A stretch of DNA of 64,000 nt from Alishewanella jeotgali KCTC 22429 (GTDB lineage Bacteria; Pseudomonadota; Gammaproteobacteria; Enterobacterales; Alteromonadaceae): NCBI RefSeq assembly GCF_000245735.1, contig NZ_AHTH01000049.1, positions 1 to 64,000 of the forward strand. The letters are read 5' to 3'. Both the position numbers and the translations under genes were made by a program. Below, one piece after another: positions 16,936 through 26,724 of the stretch. How positions within the stretch are numbered: position 1 is the stretch's first letter; each line of letters starts with the position of its first letter. Below the pieces are notes generated by a model. It saw only the letters and a list, made by a program, of their open reading frames with translations, was not told the DNA's origin and searched no databases.

Positions 16936-19900
16936 TTATACCTCAGTGTGCTGTTGTAACAGTTGTTCGGTTGCCGACCGGCCATACAGCCAGTACAGCA
17001 GGGGGGTCAGTAAAATATCCAGCAGCGTAGAGCTGAGTAAGCCGCTGAAAATTACCACGGCCACCGGATACAGAATTTCCTTGCCGGGAGCTCCGGCCGA
17101 TAACAGCAGTGGCAATAACGCAAAAGCCGTTACCAGCGACGTCATTATGACGGGCGCCAAACGCTCGGCGGAACCCCGGATAATCATTTCCTGACTAAAA
17201 TGCTGCTGTTCATGCCGGCACAGGTAAATATAGTGACTGATCTTCAGAATAGCGTTGCGTGCCGCGATGCCGGTTAGCGTAATAAAGCCAACAACCGATG
17301 CCACGGACAGTGATAAGCCGCTTAGCCAAATCCCCAGCACACTACCCAGCAGTGCCATTGGCATGGTGCAAAACACGATGGCAGCCAAGATCCAGGACTG
17401 ATAGCGCAGATACAGTACCAGTGCAATCAGCAGGAAGGAGACTAAGGCTAAAACCGCCACCAGCTGCATGGATTGCTCCTGCGCTAAAAACTGACCTTCG
17501 AGGCTGATAAAGCTGCCCGTAGGCAGGCTAAGGCTAGCCACTTGTTGCCGGATCTCGGCCAGTAAGGTTTTAACATCAGTGCTGTCGGCGTTGGCGTACA
17601 CCACAATCCGACGGCGGCCATTTTCCCGCAGGATCTGATTCGGGCCGTCACTGGCACTGACTTCTGCCACTGCTGCCAGCGGCACCGGGCCGGCAGGGGT
17701 ATCCAGCAACGCCCGGCGCAGCGCTTCCGGGCTACGTTCAGTGTCAGCCAGGCGTAGTACTACATCAAAACGTCTTACCCCGTCGATAATTTCCGCTACG
17801 ACCTCGCCGTCAGTCAGTAGTTGTAGCTGCTCGATCGCCGCCCCGGGCGTTAAGCCGTGTTGGGCAGCGCTGCGCTGGTTAAGTTGTACCGACAGTTGCG
17901 GGATCAGCACCTGCTGTTCCACGTTAATATCAACCAGCCCGGGGATCTCAGCCAGACGCTGACGCAGTTGCTCAGCCGTCAGGCGCAGCTCGGCTAAATC
18001 ATCACCAAAGATTTTTACCGCCAGCTGCGCCCGGACACCGGATAATAGGTGATCCAGGCGGTGGGATATCGGTTGGCCGATCGCAACCTGAGCGGGCAGC
18101 ACCGCGAGCTTATCCCGGATCTCTGCGAGTACGGCGTCGCGACTGCGGGCGGAAGGTGTTAAGTCGATATCGATTTCACTGGAATGCACGCCTTCGGCAT
18201 GTTCATCCAGCTCTGCGCGACCGGTACGGCGGCCAACCTGGCTGACCTCCGGGATTTCTAATAGCAAGCGCTCGGCCAGTAAGCCCAGCCGGTTAGCTTC
18301 CGACAAGGCAGTACCGGGCTGATATATTACCCCCAGCACCAAGGAGCCTTCGTTAAAGGCGGGTAAAAATGCTCTTGGCATCAGTGTCAGGGACGCCAGT
18401 GCAATCAGTACTGCACCAGCTGTCACGGCGAGCAGGCCTTTCGCGCGCGTAAAGGCCCAACGTAGCCAACGCTGCTGCCACTGTTTCAGTTGCTGGATCA
18501 GCCAGCTATCCTGGCGCTGCAGCTCTGGCCGGCCCGGCAGCAGGTAATAGCAAAGCACAGGCGTAACGGTGATGGAGACCAGCATCGAAGCCAGGATGGC
18601 GACAATATAGGCCACACCCAGCGGGCTAAATAACCGGCCTTCAATACCCGGCAGCGCAAACAGCGGCAGAAACACCAGCACTACGATCAGCGTGGCGTAC
18701 AGAATACCGGAGCGTACCTCCATGCTGGCGCGCCAAATCACGTCTAATACCGCTTCTTTACTGTCTGCGGCTCGCTGTTTCAGTCGGCGCAGCGTATTCT
18801 CAACCCCGACCACCGCATCATCGACCAGCTCACCGACAGCGATGGCCAAACCGCCAAGCGTCATCACGTTGATGGTCATGCCGAACCAACGGAACACCAG
18901 AATGGTAACGGCAAAAGACAGCGGGATCGCCAGCAGTGAAATAAAGGTGGTGCGGCTGGACAGTAAAAACACAAACAACACGATCAGCACCATAATGGCG
19001 GCATCACGCAGCGCTTCGGTGACATTACGCACCGCGGCACTGATAAAGTCGGCCTGGCGGAACAGCACTTGTGGCGCTGCCAGTCCGGCAGGTAAACCAT
19101 TTTGTAGGCCGGCCAGTGCCTGCTCGATGGCGGCGGTTACCGCAACGGTATCGGCATCAGGTTGTTTTTGGATGCTGAGGATCACGGCGCTTTGGCCATT
19201 AAAGCCGGCATCACCACGTTTTACCGCGGCGGCATAGCTGACCTCTGCCAGTTGCTGTAACAAGATGGGCTGCCCGGCATGCCAGCCAACAGCCAGTAAT
19301 TGCAGATCCGAGAGCTCAGTGGTCAGCGCCTGATGGCGTAACAAATATTCGCGTTGATTTAGCTCCAGAAAACCGCCGCCGGCATTACGGGCAAAGCCCT
19401 GCAGCGCAGCTTTGAGATCGGCTAAGCTGACGCCGGCGGCAGCCATTCTCGGCAGATCCGGCATCACCCGGTACTGACGCACTTCGCCACCAATCGGGAT
19501 CACCTGAGATACACCCGGAATAGCCTGCAGGCGCGGGCGCAGCACAAAGTCGGCATATTCGCGGGCCTGCATCGGGCCTTCTGCTACGTCGGCTTTAAGC
19601 GGCAATGCCAGCAACATGATCTCGCCCATAATAGAGGATACCGGCCCCATGACCGGCGTAAGCTGTCGCGGCAGTTGTTGCTGTGCCAGGGTCAGGCGCT
19701 CCGCCACCAGTTGCCGGTTACGGTAGATATCGGTATCCCAGTCAAATTCGACATATAACAGCGAAAGTCCGATACCGGAGGTGGAACGGATCCGGCTGAC
19801 GCCGGTGACACCGCTCAGCAGGTTTTCCAGTGGAAAACTGACCAACTGTTCCACTTCTTCCGGTGCCATACCTCCGGCTTCCGTCAGGATAGTGATAACC

Positions 19901-20034
19901 GGCTTATTCAGATCCGGGAACACATCGACCGGCAGCGATTTGGCGCTGAACAGGCCGTAAATTAATAGCAGCAGGGCAGCCAGCAGCACCAACAGCCGCT
20001 GCTCCAGGCTGCGGCGTACAATAATGTCAAACAT
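16936..20034 (-). CDS. Heavy-metal efflux RND permease (CusA/CzcA family)
   Basis: 1032 residues, the normal RND length, with 12 predicted helices and two large periplasmic loops. The N-terminus ([20 protein letters not shown]) and the helix-4 motif [20 protein letters not shown] are of the heavy-metal (HME) class. The acidic pair DD followed by E is where the proton relay lies in CzcA/CusA. It should export metal ions out of the periplasm together with the adaptor encoded just upstream. No outer-membrane factor is in the operon, so a shared TolC/CusC-type protein is needed. Cu/Ag versus Co/Zn/Ni specificity cannot be settled by reading. Confidence 0.93.
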   Translation of the reverse strand: MFDIIVRRSLEQRLLVLLAALLLLIYGLFSAKSLPVDVFPDLNKPVITILTEAGGMAPEEVEQLVSFPLENLLSGVTGVSRIRSTSGIGLSLLYVEFDWDTDIYRNRQLVAERLTLAQQQLPRQLTPVMGPVSSIMGEIMLLALPLKADVAEGPMQAREYADFVLRPRLQAIPGVSQVIPIGGEVRQYRVMPDLPRMAAAGVSLADLKAALQGFARNAGGGFLELNQREYLLRHQALTTELSDLQLLAVGWHAGQPILLQQLAEVSYAAAVKRGDAGFNGQSAVILSIQKQPDADTVAVTAAIEQALAGLQNGLPAGLAAPQVLFRQADFISAAVRNVTEALRDAAIMVLIVLFVFLLSSRTTFISLLAIPLSFAVTILVFRWFGMTINVMTLGGLAIAVGELVDDAVVGVENTLRRLKQRAADSKEAVLDVIWRASMEVRSGILYATLIVVLVFLPLFALPGIEGRLFSPLGVAYIVAILASMLVSITVTPVLCYYLLPGRPELQRQDSWLIQQLKQWQQRWLRWAFTRAKGLLAVTAGAVLIALASLTLMPRAFLPAFNEGSLVLGVIYQPGTALSEANRLGLLAERLLLEIPEVSQVGRRTGRAELDEHAEGVHSSEIDIDLTPSARSRDAVLAEIRDKLAVLPAQVAIGQPISHRLDHLLSGVRAQLAVKIFGDDLAELRLTAEQLRQRLAEIPGLVDINVEQQVLIPQLSVQLNQRSAAQHGLTPGAAIEQLQLLTDGEVVAEIIDGVRRFDVVLRLADTERSPEALRRALLDTPAGPVPLAAVAEVSASDGPNQILRENGRRRIVVYANADSTDVKTLLAEIRQQVASLSLPTGSFISLEGQFLAQEQSMQLVAVLALVSFLLIALVLYLRYQSWILAAIVFCTMPMALLGSVLGIWLSGLSLSVASVVGFITLTGIAARNAILKISHYIYLCRHEQQHFSQEMIIRGSAERLAPVIMTSLVTAFALLPLLLSAGAPGKEILYPVAVVIFSGLLSSTLLDILLTPLLYWLYGRSATEQLLQQHTEV

Positions 20035-20046
20035 GGTTCCTCCCGC

Positions 20047-21159
20047 TTAGCGGATCTGATTCAGCAGGTTGGCACCTTGTACCACCACGCGATTGTCCGC
20101 TCCCAAACCGGCGGTAATCAGCACCTCTGTGTCATTCAGCGGCATATAACGCACAATTTGCGGTAAAAAGCGCTCGGCACTCAGTTTGATCCAAACCTGC
20201 GGCAGATTCTGACTGCTGCTGACCACAGCGCTGGCGGGCAGGCGAATACCGCTGAGCTGCCCGGCTTGTTCTACGACCAGCGTCACGGGTTGGCCGACAG
20301 CCAGCGGTGCCTGGGTTAGCTTAAACTGCAAACTGAGGCTACCCTGCTGGTACTGTCCGGTGCTGCCGATATATTCCAGCGTCGCTTGCGGCCAGCCTTG
20401 CAGATAGGCGTGCCCGATTTGATTGAGCAGCGCGGGCTCAGTGGTGCGGGCATCCAGCAGTAACAAAGCCGGATCAAGGATTTCAAACAGCGGTTGCCCG
20501 GCAGCCAGCCACTGGCCGCTACTCAGTTGATGCGGCTGAATAATGCCACTTAGCGGGGCGCTAAGTACCTCCGGTTGCTCCAGACCACCTTCTAACTGCC
20601 GGATTTGTTGCCGCAGGCTGTTCAGCTGCAACTGCAGCTGTTCCAGCTGTTGTTGCGCCACTAAATCAGACAACTGCTGCAGACGCTTCACATCACGCTC
20701 GGTCTGGCTGGCACTGAGGCGCAGCGCGGTTAACTCTGCTAACTGGCTGGCCTGCTCGTAAGCCGTATCCTGGTAATATAAGTAGCCAAGAATTTGCCCG
20801 GCCTGAACGCGCTGTCCGGCAACGGGCAGGCCATTTGCCGGCGGCGCTAAACGGCCGGCACTGTTGGCTTGCACCAGGCCCCGGCCAGCTGGATGACTTT
20901 GCACTACAGCATGCAATTGCCGGGTTGGTGCGGCGGTACTGCTAACACCCAACTGAGTGCGGATCTCAAACAAGCGTTGCTGTGCCATCGTTAACACCAC
21001 ACTGCCATCCGCCTGTCGGCCCAGCGGCGAATGAGTTTCGGGCGAAGTGGTTAAATGCTCGCCATCAGGACCATGCGCCCCCGGGGCGGCACTGGCAGCG
21101 GCGGCCTGTAGCCCTGCTGCGAACAACATGCTGAGATAAAATCGATTAAGCCTTTGCAT
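20047..21159 (-). CDS. RND periplasmic adaptor, metal-efflux type
   Basis: 370 residues. Signal peptide about 1-24, then a mature N-terminus beginning APGAHGPDGEHL, a probable metal-binding His motif also found in the preceding protein. A lipoyl-like half (VQANSAGRLAPPANGLPV), a Gln/Leu-rich coiled-coil hairpin (about 145-190), the second lipoyl half (LSAPLSGIIQPHQLSSG) and a beta-barrel domain follow in the order usual for HlyD/CusB-like adaptors. It bridges the RND pump and an outer-membrane channel. Start ATG 21159 overlaps the end of the upstream gene by one base; the permease gene follows after 12 bases. Confidence 0.9.
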   Translation of the reverse strand: MQRLNRFYLSMLFAAGLQAAAASAAPGAHGPDGEHLTTSPETHSPLGRQADGSVVLTMAQQRLFEIRTQLGVSSTAAPTRQLHAVVQSHPAGRGLVQANSAGRLAPPANGLPVAGQRVQAGQILGYLYYQDTAYEQASQLAELTALRLSASQTERDVKRLQQLSDLVAQQQLEQLQLQLNSLRQQIRQLEGGLEQPEVLSAPLSGIIQPHQLSSGQWLAAGQPLFEILDPALLLLDARTTEPALLNQIGHAYLQGWPQATLEYIGSTGQYQQGSLSLQFKLTQAPLAVGQPVTLVVEQAGQLSGIRLPASAVVSSSQNLPQVWIKLSAERFLPQIVRYMPLNDTEVLITAGLGADNRVVVQGANLLNQIR

Positions 21160-21767
21160 TATAACCTCCGCGCCGCACGGGTTAGACCAAGCCAGTAGCC
21201 GCTGCCAGCGGCCAGCGCCAGCAGAACCAGGGCCGCTAACCAGCGACCATAGTGGCTATGTTTATGATGGTCATGCTCATGTTGATGATCATGCTCATGC
21301 TCAGAGGCATGCGGAGTGGCTGCTTGGGATGGCTGAAAACTGGCCAGCAGCAGATCAGCGTGTTCCGCGGTCAAAACGGTCAACACCAGCTCATGCTGCT
21401 GCGGTTGCTGTAGCAGCTGTAACAGTGCCGGCTCGGTTATTTCATAGTTACCTGCCTCACTGTCATAGCGGGCTTGAGCAGTTAAACCAGCACTTTCCAG
21501 CTCCAGGCTGGCATCAGCGACGGGCTGATTGCTGGCATAGTGGTGCAAATGTAACACCAGGCGATCGTCGTAGAGTTCGGCCAGCAGTTCAAACTGCTCG
21601 CTAAAGGTTTCAAAACGCGGCGCCAGCTGGGTATTAGTGACAACGGGCCCGGCAAGGTGTTCGCCATTGGGGCCATGTGCCCCGGGTGCGGATAACGCAG
21701 GCAAAACAGCGAGCAGCACGCTTAACAGCAAGCCGACAGTCAGCTGCTGTAGTTTAAAGCTAAACAT
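21159..21767 (-). CDS. His-rich membrane-anchored periplasmic protein of metal-efflux operon
   Basis: 202 residues. Signal peptide to about 26 (ALSAP), mature N-terminus again GAHGPNGEHL, a beta-rich domain, then a strong His cluster (HEHDHQHEHDHHKHSH, about 155-170) and a C-terminal membrane helix (LAALVLLALAAGSGYWLGL). The layout suggests a tethered periplasmic metal buffer feeding the efflux complex. No enzyme motif is visible. Its stop overlaps the adaptor start by one base. I do not know a named family. Confidence 0.75.
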   Translation of the reverse strand: MFSFKLQQLTVGLLLSVLLAVLPALSAPGAHGPNGEHLAGPVVTNTQLAPRFETFSEQFELLAELYDDRLVLHLHHYASNQPVADASLELESAGLTAQARYDSEAGNYEITEPALLQLLQQPQQHELVLTVLTAEHADLLLASFQPSQAATPHASEHEHDHQHEHDHHKHSHYGRWLAALVLLALAAGSGYWLGLTRAARRL

Positions 21768-21815
21768 AACAAATCCTCTGCTAAATACAGTGAAGTAAAA
21801 ATTTAATCAGCAGAG

Positions 21816-22199
21816 TCAGGGGCGGGGAGGCCGCCATAGAAGGTTTTGCGGTGAACGCGGCCACCAGCCGGAGAAGGTTATCAGTACCAGATCCGGACGC
21901 AAATCAAGCGCTACCTCGGGCACTGTTTGCCACAGTAACTGCGCGCTGTGACAGAGATCGGCAAACACATGCCAGCGGGCTTCGGCAGAGTTTTCCAGAC
22001 TAATTTGCTCGGCATCAGCGTGGTGCAGGTGCGCCTTACCAAGAAAATGCAGCAGGTCATGCCAGGATAAAGCCGCGCTGGTCTGGTGTTGATGCTCAAC
22101 GGCGATACCGGCGTTATCGTTATGCAATAGCCAGTGTCGTCCAGACAGCTGAACAAATAAGCTTAGCAATAACAGACAAACCAACGCCTGGCGAAGCAT
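21816..22199 (-). CDS. Small His/Trp-rich exported protein heading the metal-efflux operon
   Basis: 127 residues with an N-terminal signal-like helix (LVCLLLLSLFVQLSG) and many His (GRHWLLHNDN, VEHQHQTSA, KAHLHHADAEQ). It ends in a Pro/Arg tail (SPQNLLWRPPRP) of the kind seen in small proteins near copper and Czc-type genes. No catalytic motif. It is the first gene of the minus-strand operon, 48 bases before the His-rich protein gene, so it may be a metal-binding accessory or a regulatory leader protein. Function unproven. Confidence 0.6.
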   Translation of the reverse strand: MLRQALVCLLLLSLFVQLSGRHWLLHNDNAGIAVEHQHQTSAALSWHDLLHFLGKAHLHHADAEQISLENSAEARWHVFADLCHSAQLLWQTVPEVALDLRPDLVLITFSGWWPRSPQNLLWRPPRP

Positions 22200-22368
22200 T
22201 AACTAACCCGGTGATAAGCGATAAGGCGATTACTTTAGCATGGCCATTTTACTGACACAATCTATCGCTGGCTGACGACACCCTGCCGTTTACCGTGATC
22301 TGATGGCTAACTTGGTTCATACTGCAAATAACACGCTTATAATCAAAAAATTAAAAGGAAATGGCAGC

Positions 22369-23466
22369 ATGATTAGCCGTGGCATCTATCTGTATTGGCT
22401 GGCGCTAACGATAACCGGCTTAGTGGTACCGGCTGTTGCCGATGAAGCGGTACCGGTGCAGGTTGCACAACCGCGACAACAAGGGCTCGCCGAGCAGCTG
22501 CAGTTAAGCGGCAGCCTGACAGCGCAGCAAAATGCCCAGTTGTCGAGCCGCACTGCCGGCCTGGTGGCTGAATTGCTGGTGGATGCCGGCACTGAGGTCA
22601 AGGCCGGGCAGCCGCTGTTAAAGTTAGATCCGGCGCTGGCTGAGCATGAATTGGCACAACAGCTTGCCGCGGTTAATGCGGCCCGGGTTATGCTAGCCGA
22701 GCGCCAACGTCTGGTGGCTGAAGCAGAACAACTGACCACGCAACAACTGTTTCCGCAAACTGAATTGGCAATTCGGCGCGCCCAATTGGCTGAGGCCGAA
22801 GCCTTGCTGCAACAAGCCAATGCCCGCTTAGCGCAGCAACGGGAAATTATCAGCCGGCATACCTTAACCGCACCTTTTGCCGGTGTGATCGCACGGCGCG
22901 ATACTGATCTGGGCGAGTGGCTGGCATTAGGCGCACCGGTGTTTCAACTGGTCAGTTTATCGCCGTTGTTACTGGATATTCAGGTGCCGCAAGAATATTT
23001 TGCCAATCTTGCTAATTTGCGCCGCATCGAGGTGCGCTCGGATCTGGCGCCGCAGCAGGTGCTGAGCGGCCGGTTACTGGCCACAGTGCCGGTGGGCGAC
23101 AGCAATGCCCGTAGTTTTCTGGCCCGCCTTGAGGTCACCACTGCCGATACTCCGTTACTACCCGGCACCTCAGCCCGGGCGACCTTATATTTTGAACGTG
23201 AAGACAGCCAGGTGCTGGTGGTGCCACCCGATGCACTGTTACGTCATCCGGATGGTAACTTCAGCGTTTTTGCGATCCGCAACAATCAGGCTGAACGCTT
23301 TAATGTGCAGCTTGGCCGCAGCAGTGAGCGCGGTGTGGAAATCTTATCAGGCTTACCTGCCGGTTTACCGGTGGTGGTGCGGGGTAATGAGACCTTGCGC
23401 GCTGGCCAGCAGGTACGGATCCTGAATCCTACGCCAGCTGGCGCCAATCGTCAGGGAGCAAACTGA
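22369..23466 (+). CDS. RND efflux periplasmic adaptor (MexA/HlyD type)
   Basis: 365 residues from ATG 22369, which has an AAAAGGAAATG ribosome region; the upstream start at 22303 adds 22 residues before the signal peptide. Signal peptide about 1-25 (ending VVPAVA), lipoyl halves (LSSRTAGLVAELLVDAGTEV and HTLTAPFAGVIARRDTDLGE), an Ala/Gln/Glu-rich coiled-coil hairpin (about 95-160) and a C-terminal barrel. It links the permease encoded next to an outer-membrane channel. Stop and next start overlap (TGATG). No lipobox Cys is seen at the signal end. Confidence 0.92.
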   Translation: MISRGIYLYWLALTITGLVVPAVADEAVPVQVAQPRQQGLAEQLQLSGSLTAQQNAQLSSRTAGLVAELLVDAGTEVKAGQPLLKLDPALAEHELAQQLAAVNAARVMLAERQRLVAEAEQLTTQQLFPQTELAIRRAQLAEAEALLQQANARLAQQREIISRHTLTAPFAGVIARRDTDLGEWLALGAPVFQLVSLSPLLLDIQVPQEYFANLANLRRIEVRSDLAPQQVLSGRLLATVPVGDSNARSFLARLEVTTADTPLLPGTSARATLYFEREDSQVLVVPPDALLRHPDGNFSVFAIRNNQAERFNVQLGRSSERGVEILSGLPAGLPVVVRGNETLRAGQQVRILNPTPAGANRQGAN

Positions 23467-26400
23467 TGCTGGATGCAGGTATTCGTCGCGGTACCATCCT
23501 GACGGTAGCCGTATTAATGGTGTGTGTACTGGGGATAGTGGCAGCGCTGCGTATACCGGTGCAAATGATCCCTGATCTGGAAGTACGCACTATCAGTGTG
23601 GTAACCGGTTGGCCCGGGGCGACGCCGCAGGATGTCGAAAAAGAGATCCTGATTGAGCAGGAGCGGTATTTACGCACCCTGCCAAATCTGAAACGCATGG
23701 TGTCACGCGCCAGTACCGGCTCGGCGCAAATTGAGCTGGAATTCCCGTTTGGCGTCGATGTTAATGAAGCGCTGATCCGGGTCAGCAATGCCTTGAGTCA
23801 GGTTTCGTCCTATCCGGAGAATGTCGATCAGCCGCGGCTGTTCAGCAGTTCTTTTTCCAATAACGCCTTTATGTACTTCCGACTAATGCCACTGGCCGGT
23901 AATCCACTGAACCTTGATATGGATATGCTGCGCGACTATGCGGAGGATTTTGTCCGGCCGCAGATGGAGCGCGTGCCCGGGGTATCGGAAGTCGGGGTAA
24001 GTGGGGGGGCCGAGCGGCAAATCCAGGTCTTGGTCGATCCGGCGCGACTGGCGCAGCGTGGCATTAGTTTAACCCAGGTGCGCGATATGATCCGTGCCCG
24101 CAACCGTGACAGCTCAGCGGGGGATATTGATAGCGGTAAAAGGCGCTATTTGTTGCGGGTAGTCGGGCGTTTTGAACAACTGTCTGAGCTGGAAAATCTG
24201 ATCCTGACACAGCAGGGCGATAATCAGGTACGTCTGAAAGATGTGGCGACTTTGGTGCTGGATCACTTTGAAGTGCGGGAGTTGTCGTTTGCCGATGGTG
24301 AGCAAACACTCGGCTTGTCGGTGCGGCGCGAACCCGGCTCAAATGTCATTGCCATCAAAGAGGCGATGTTGCAGGTCGTGGCACAGATTAACCGCGATAT
24401 GCTGGCCAGCAATGGTTTGCAACTGATGCTAATCAGCGATGATGTGCGCTATGTCGAAGACTCTATTCGCAATGTTTGGGTTAACCTGGCGCTGGGGGCC
24501 GCGCTGGCTACCGGGGTGATGTATCTGTTTTTACGCTCGGGCAGCGCAACCCTGGTTGGCGTGATTGGCGTGCCAATCTGTACTATTGCCGCCTTTATTG
24601 GTTTGCTCGCCTTTGGCCGCACCATTAACGTGATTTCACTGGCCGGTATTGCCTTCGCGATAGGTATGACGCTGGATAACACCATCGTGGTGCTGGAGAG
24701 TATCGAGCAGGCGAAGCAGCGTGGTTTAGACCGGATCGAGGCCGCGATCCGCGGCGTGCGTGATGTCTGGCCGGCGGTGCTGGCCTCCACTTTGACTACG
24801 GTGCTGGTTTTTATGCCCATTTTGTTTATTGAGCAGGAAGCCGGTCAGCTGTATTCGGATATCGCCATTGCTATCGCGGCGGCGATTACTGCTTCTATGC
24901 TGGTGGCGGTCTTTGTGGTACCGCCGGCGATTGCCCGTTTAGGGTTTCGTGGCAATGGTGTTAACACCGCTCCGGAGGGGGTTACAGGCTCGCCAGTAGT
25001 AACAGGCGTGATTCTGCCGCTGGTGGCGAAATTATTGTATTCAACGCTGGCACGGCGGTTAGTGCTGAGCCTGACGGTCATTCTGACACTGGGTGCGGCC
25101 TGGCTATTTATGCCACCTGCCGAATATCTGCCTGAAGGTGAGGAACCGAAAGCCTTTTCGTCAATGATTGCACCGCCCGGTTATAACTTATCGGAAATGG
25201 CACAGATTGCGGAGGAGCTAAAAGCCATCTTAACCGCTCAGGTTAATGCCGATCCGGCTGCCTTTGACCGGGGTGACACGGCGATGCCGCCGCTAAAGTA
25301 CTATTCATTAAGTGTCTCTGTTGGTCGGATCCGGGTGTTAAGTGAGCCGGTACGACCACAGGATATTACACCGATGATGGATGCGATGACGGCATTATTC
25401 CGCCAGTATCCGGGGATGCGGGCGTTTTCATCACGTGGGTCGATTATCAGTAGCAATGACGGTGGTACCCGGGCGGTTGCGCTGGATATTTCCGGGCCGG
25501 ATTTAGCGAGTTTATATGCCACTGCCGATGCGGCCTATGTTGCCGCCGGCGACTTATTTGACCGGCCACAACTTAACTCGGAGCCGGCTTCGTTGTCACT
25601 GGATCAGCCGCTGATAGAAATCCGGCCGAATTGGCAGCGCCTGGCTGAGCTGAATTTTAGTGCCGCCGACTTTGGCTACGCGGTGTCGGCATTGAGTGAT
25701 GGCGCCTTTGTCGATGAGTTCTTTTTAGCCGATGATAAGGTGGATATCTTTTTATTCAGTCAGGCCGGTGCCGGGCAGAGCCTGGCGCAACTGGCGCAAA
25801 CGCCGGTGTTAACCCCCTCGGGGGCGGTGTTACCGCTAAGTAGCCTGGCGGAACTGGTTGAAGTGGCGGATAGCGATACGTTGCGGCGGGTAGATGGCCG
25901 TCGTACGGTGACGTTGTATATTATCCCGCCGCGCTCGGTGGCGTTAGAAACCGCAGTGGACAGGGTGCGACAACAGTTAGTACCGGCATTACAGCAGCAG
26001 GGGGCTATCGCGCCCGGCGTAATGCTGGATATTTCCGGTGCGTCGGATCAACTGGATGAAACCAAAGCCGCATTAAGCAGTAATTTCCTGATTGCCGTGG
26101 TGCTGATTTATTTACTGCTGGTGGCAATTTTCAGCCACTGGGGTTATCCGCTGTTCATCCTGGCGACAGTGCCACTCGGGTTAGCGGGGGCTTTGGTCGG
26201 GCTGGTTGGGATTAATGGCATCAGCGGTCTGCTCTCAACTATCGGCCTGGGCGGTTTTTATCAGCCTTTTGATATGATTACCATGCTGGGCTTCCTGATC
26301 CTGCTGGGTACAGTGGTGAATAACCCGATCCTGATTGTCGATCAAAGCCGGCATAATTTACAGCTCCCCGGCGTGTCTGTTACTGAGGCGGTGCTGCAAG

Positions 26401-26618
26401 CGGTAGCGACCCGCTTAAAGCCGATTTTAATGTCAACCACAACCACGGTGTTTGGTCTGGCGCCTCTGGTATTGCTGCCAGGCGAGGGCACCGAACTGTA
26501 TCGTGGAGTTGGGATTATCGTATTATGCGGTTTAATCTTTTCAACGCTGATTAGCTTAACTTTCTTGCCGGCATTGTTAGTATCGGTGTTACAGCTGCGT
26601 CAGCGGTTCGCCCGTTAA
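23466..26618 (+). CDS. RND multidrug efflux permease (AcrB/HAE class)
   Basis: 1050 residues with two six-helix halves and two porter domains. The N-terminus reads IPVQMIPDLEVRTISVVTGW and the helix-4 region GIAFAIGMTLDNTIVVLESI. The acidic relay pattern differs from the AcrB DD pair (one Asp, followed by Asn), which puts it outside the best-studied pumps. The C-terminal half carries GFLILLGTVVNNPILIVDQ and MSTTTTVFGLAPLV. It probably exports hydrophobic compounds with the adaptor upstream. No TolC-like gene follows. Confidence 0.9.
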   Translation: MLDAGIRRGTILTVAVLMVCVLGIVAALRIPVQMIPDLEVRTISVVTGWPGATPQDVEKEILIEQERYLRTLPNLKRMVSRASTGSAQIELEFPFGVDVNEALIRVSNALSQVSSYPENVDQPRLFSSSFSNNAFMYFRLMPLAGNPLNLDMDMLRDYAEDFVRPQMERVPGVSEVGVSGGAERQIQVLVDPARLAQRGISLTQVRDMIRARNRDSSAGDIDSGKRRYLLRVVGRFEQLSELENLILTQQGDNQVRLKDVATLVLDHFEVRELSFADGEQTLGLSVRREPGSNVIAIKEAMLQVVAQINRDMLASNGLQLMLISDDVRYVEDSIRNVWVNLALGAALATGVMYLFLRSGSATLVGVIGVPICTIAAFIGLLAFGRTINVISLAGIAFAIGMTLDNTIVVLESIEQAKQRGLDRIEAAIRGVRDVWPAVLASTLTTVLVFMPILFIEQEAGQLYSDIAIAIAAAITASMLVAVFVVPPAIARLGFRGNGVNTAPEGVTGSPVVTGVILPLVAKLLYSTLARRLVLSLTVILTLGAAWLFMPPAEYLPEGEEPKAFSSMIAPPGYNLSEMAQIAEELKAILTAQVNADPAAFDRGDTAMPPLKYYSLSVSVGRIRVLSEPVRPQDITPMMDAMTALFRQYPGMRAFSSRGSIISSNDGGTRAVALDISGPDLASLYATADAAYVAAGDLFDRPQLNSEPASLSLDQPLIEIRPNWQRLAELNFSAADFGYAVSALSDGAFVDEFFLADDKVDIFLFSQAGAGQSLAQLAQTPVLTPSGAVLPLSSLAELVEVADSDTLRRVDGRRTVTLYIIPPRSVALETAVDRVRQQLVPALQQQGAIAPGVMLDISGASDQLDETKAALSSNFLIAVVLIYLLLVAIFSHWGYPLFILATVPLGLAGALVGLVGINGISGLLSTIGLGGFYQPFDMITMLGFLILLGTVVNNPILIVDQSRHNLQLPGVSVTEAVLQAVATRLKPILMSTTTTVFGLAPLVLLPGEGTELYRGVGIIVLCGLIFSTLISLTFLPALLVSVLQLRQRFAR

Positions 26619-26724
26619 CTTGCAACTATTTTTGTCGGGCTGGGGCTGTAGCGCCCTCGCTTTTAGCCTTGGCCTTGATATACTGCGCGGGTCGAGGCAA
26701 AACGGAGTGTTGTAACCAACCTGT

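Noticed and set aside
18692..19237. 181-residue plus-strand frame
   Set aside because: Lies entirely inside the metal RND permease gene on the other strand, has low-complexity Ser/Thr/Ala content and no family pattern.
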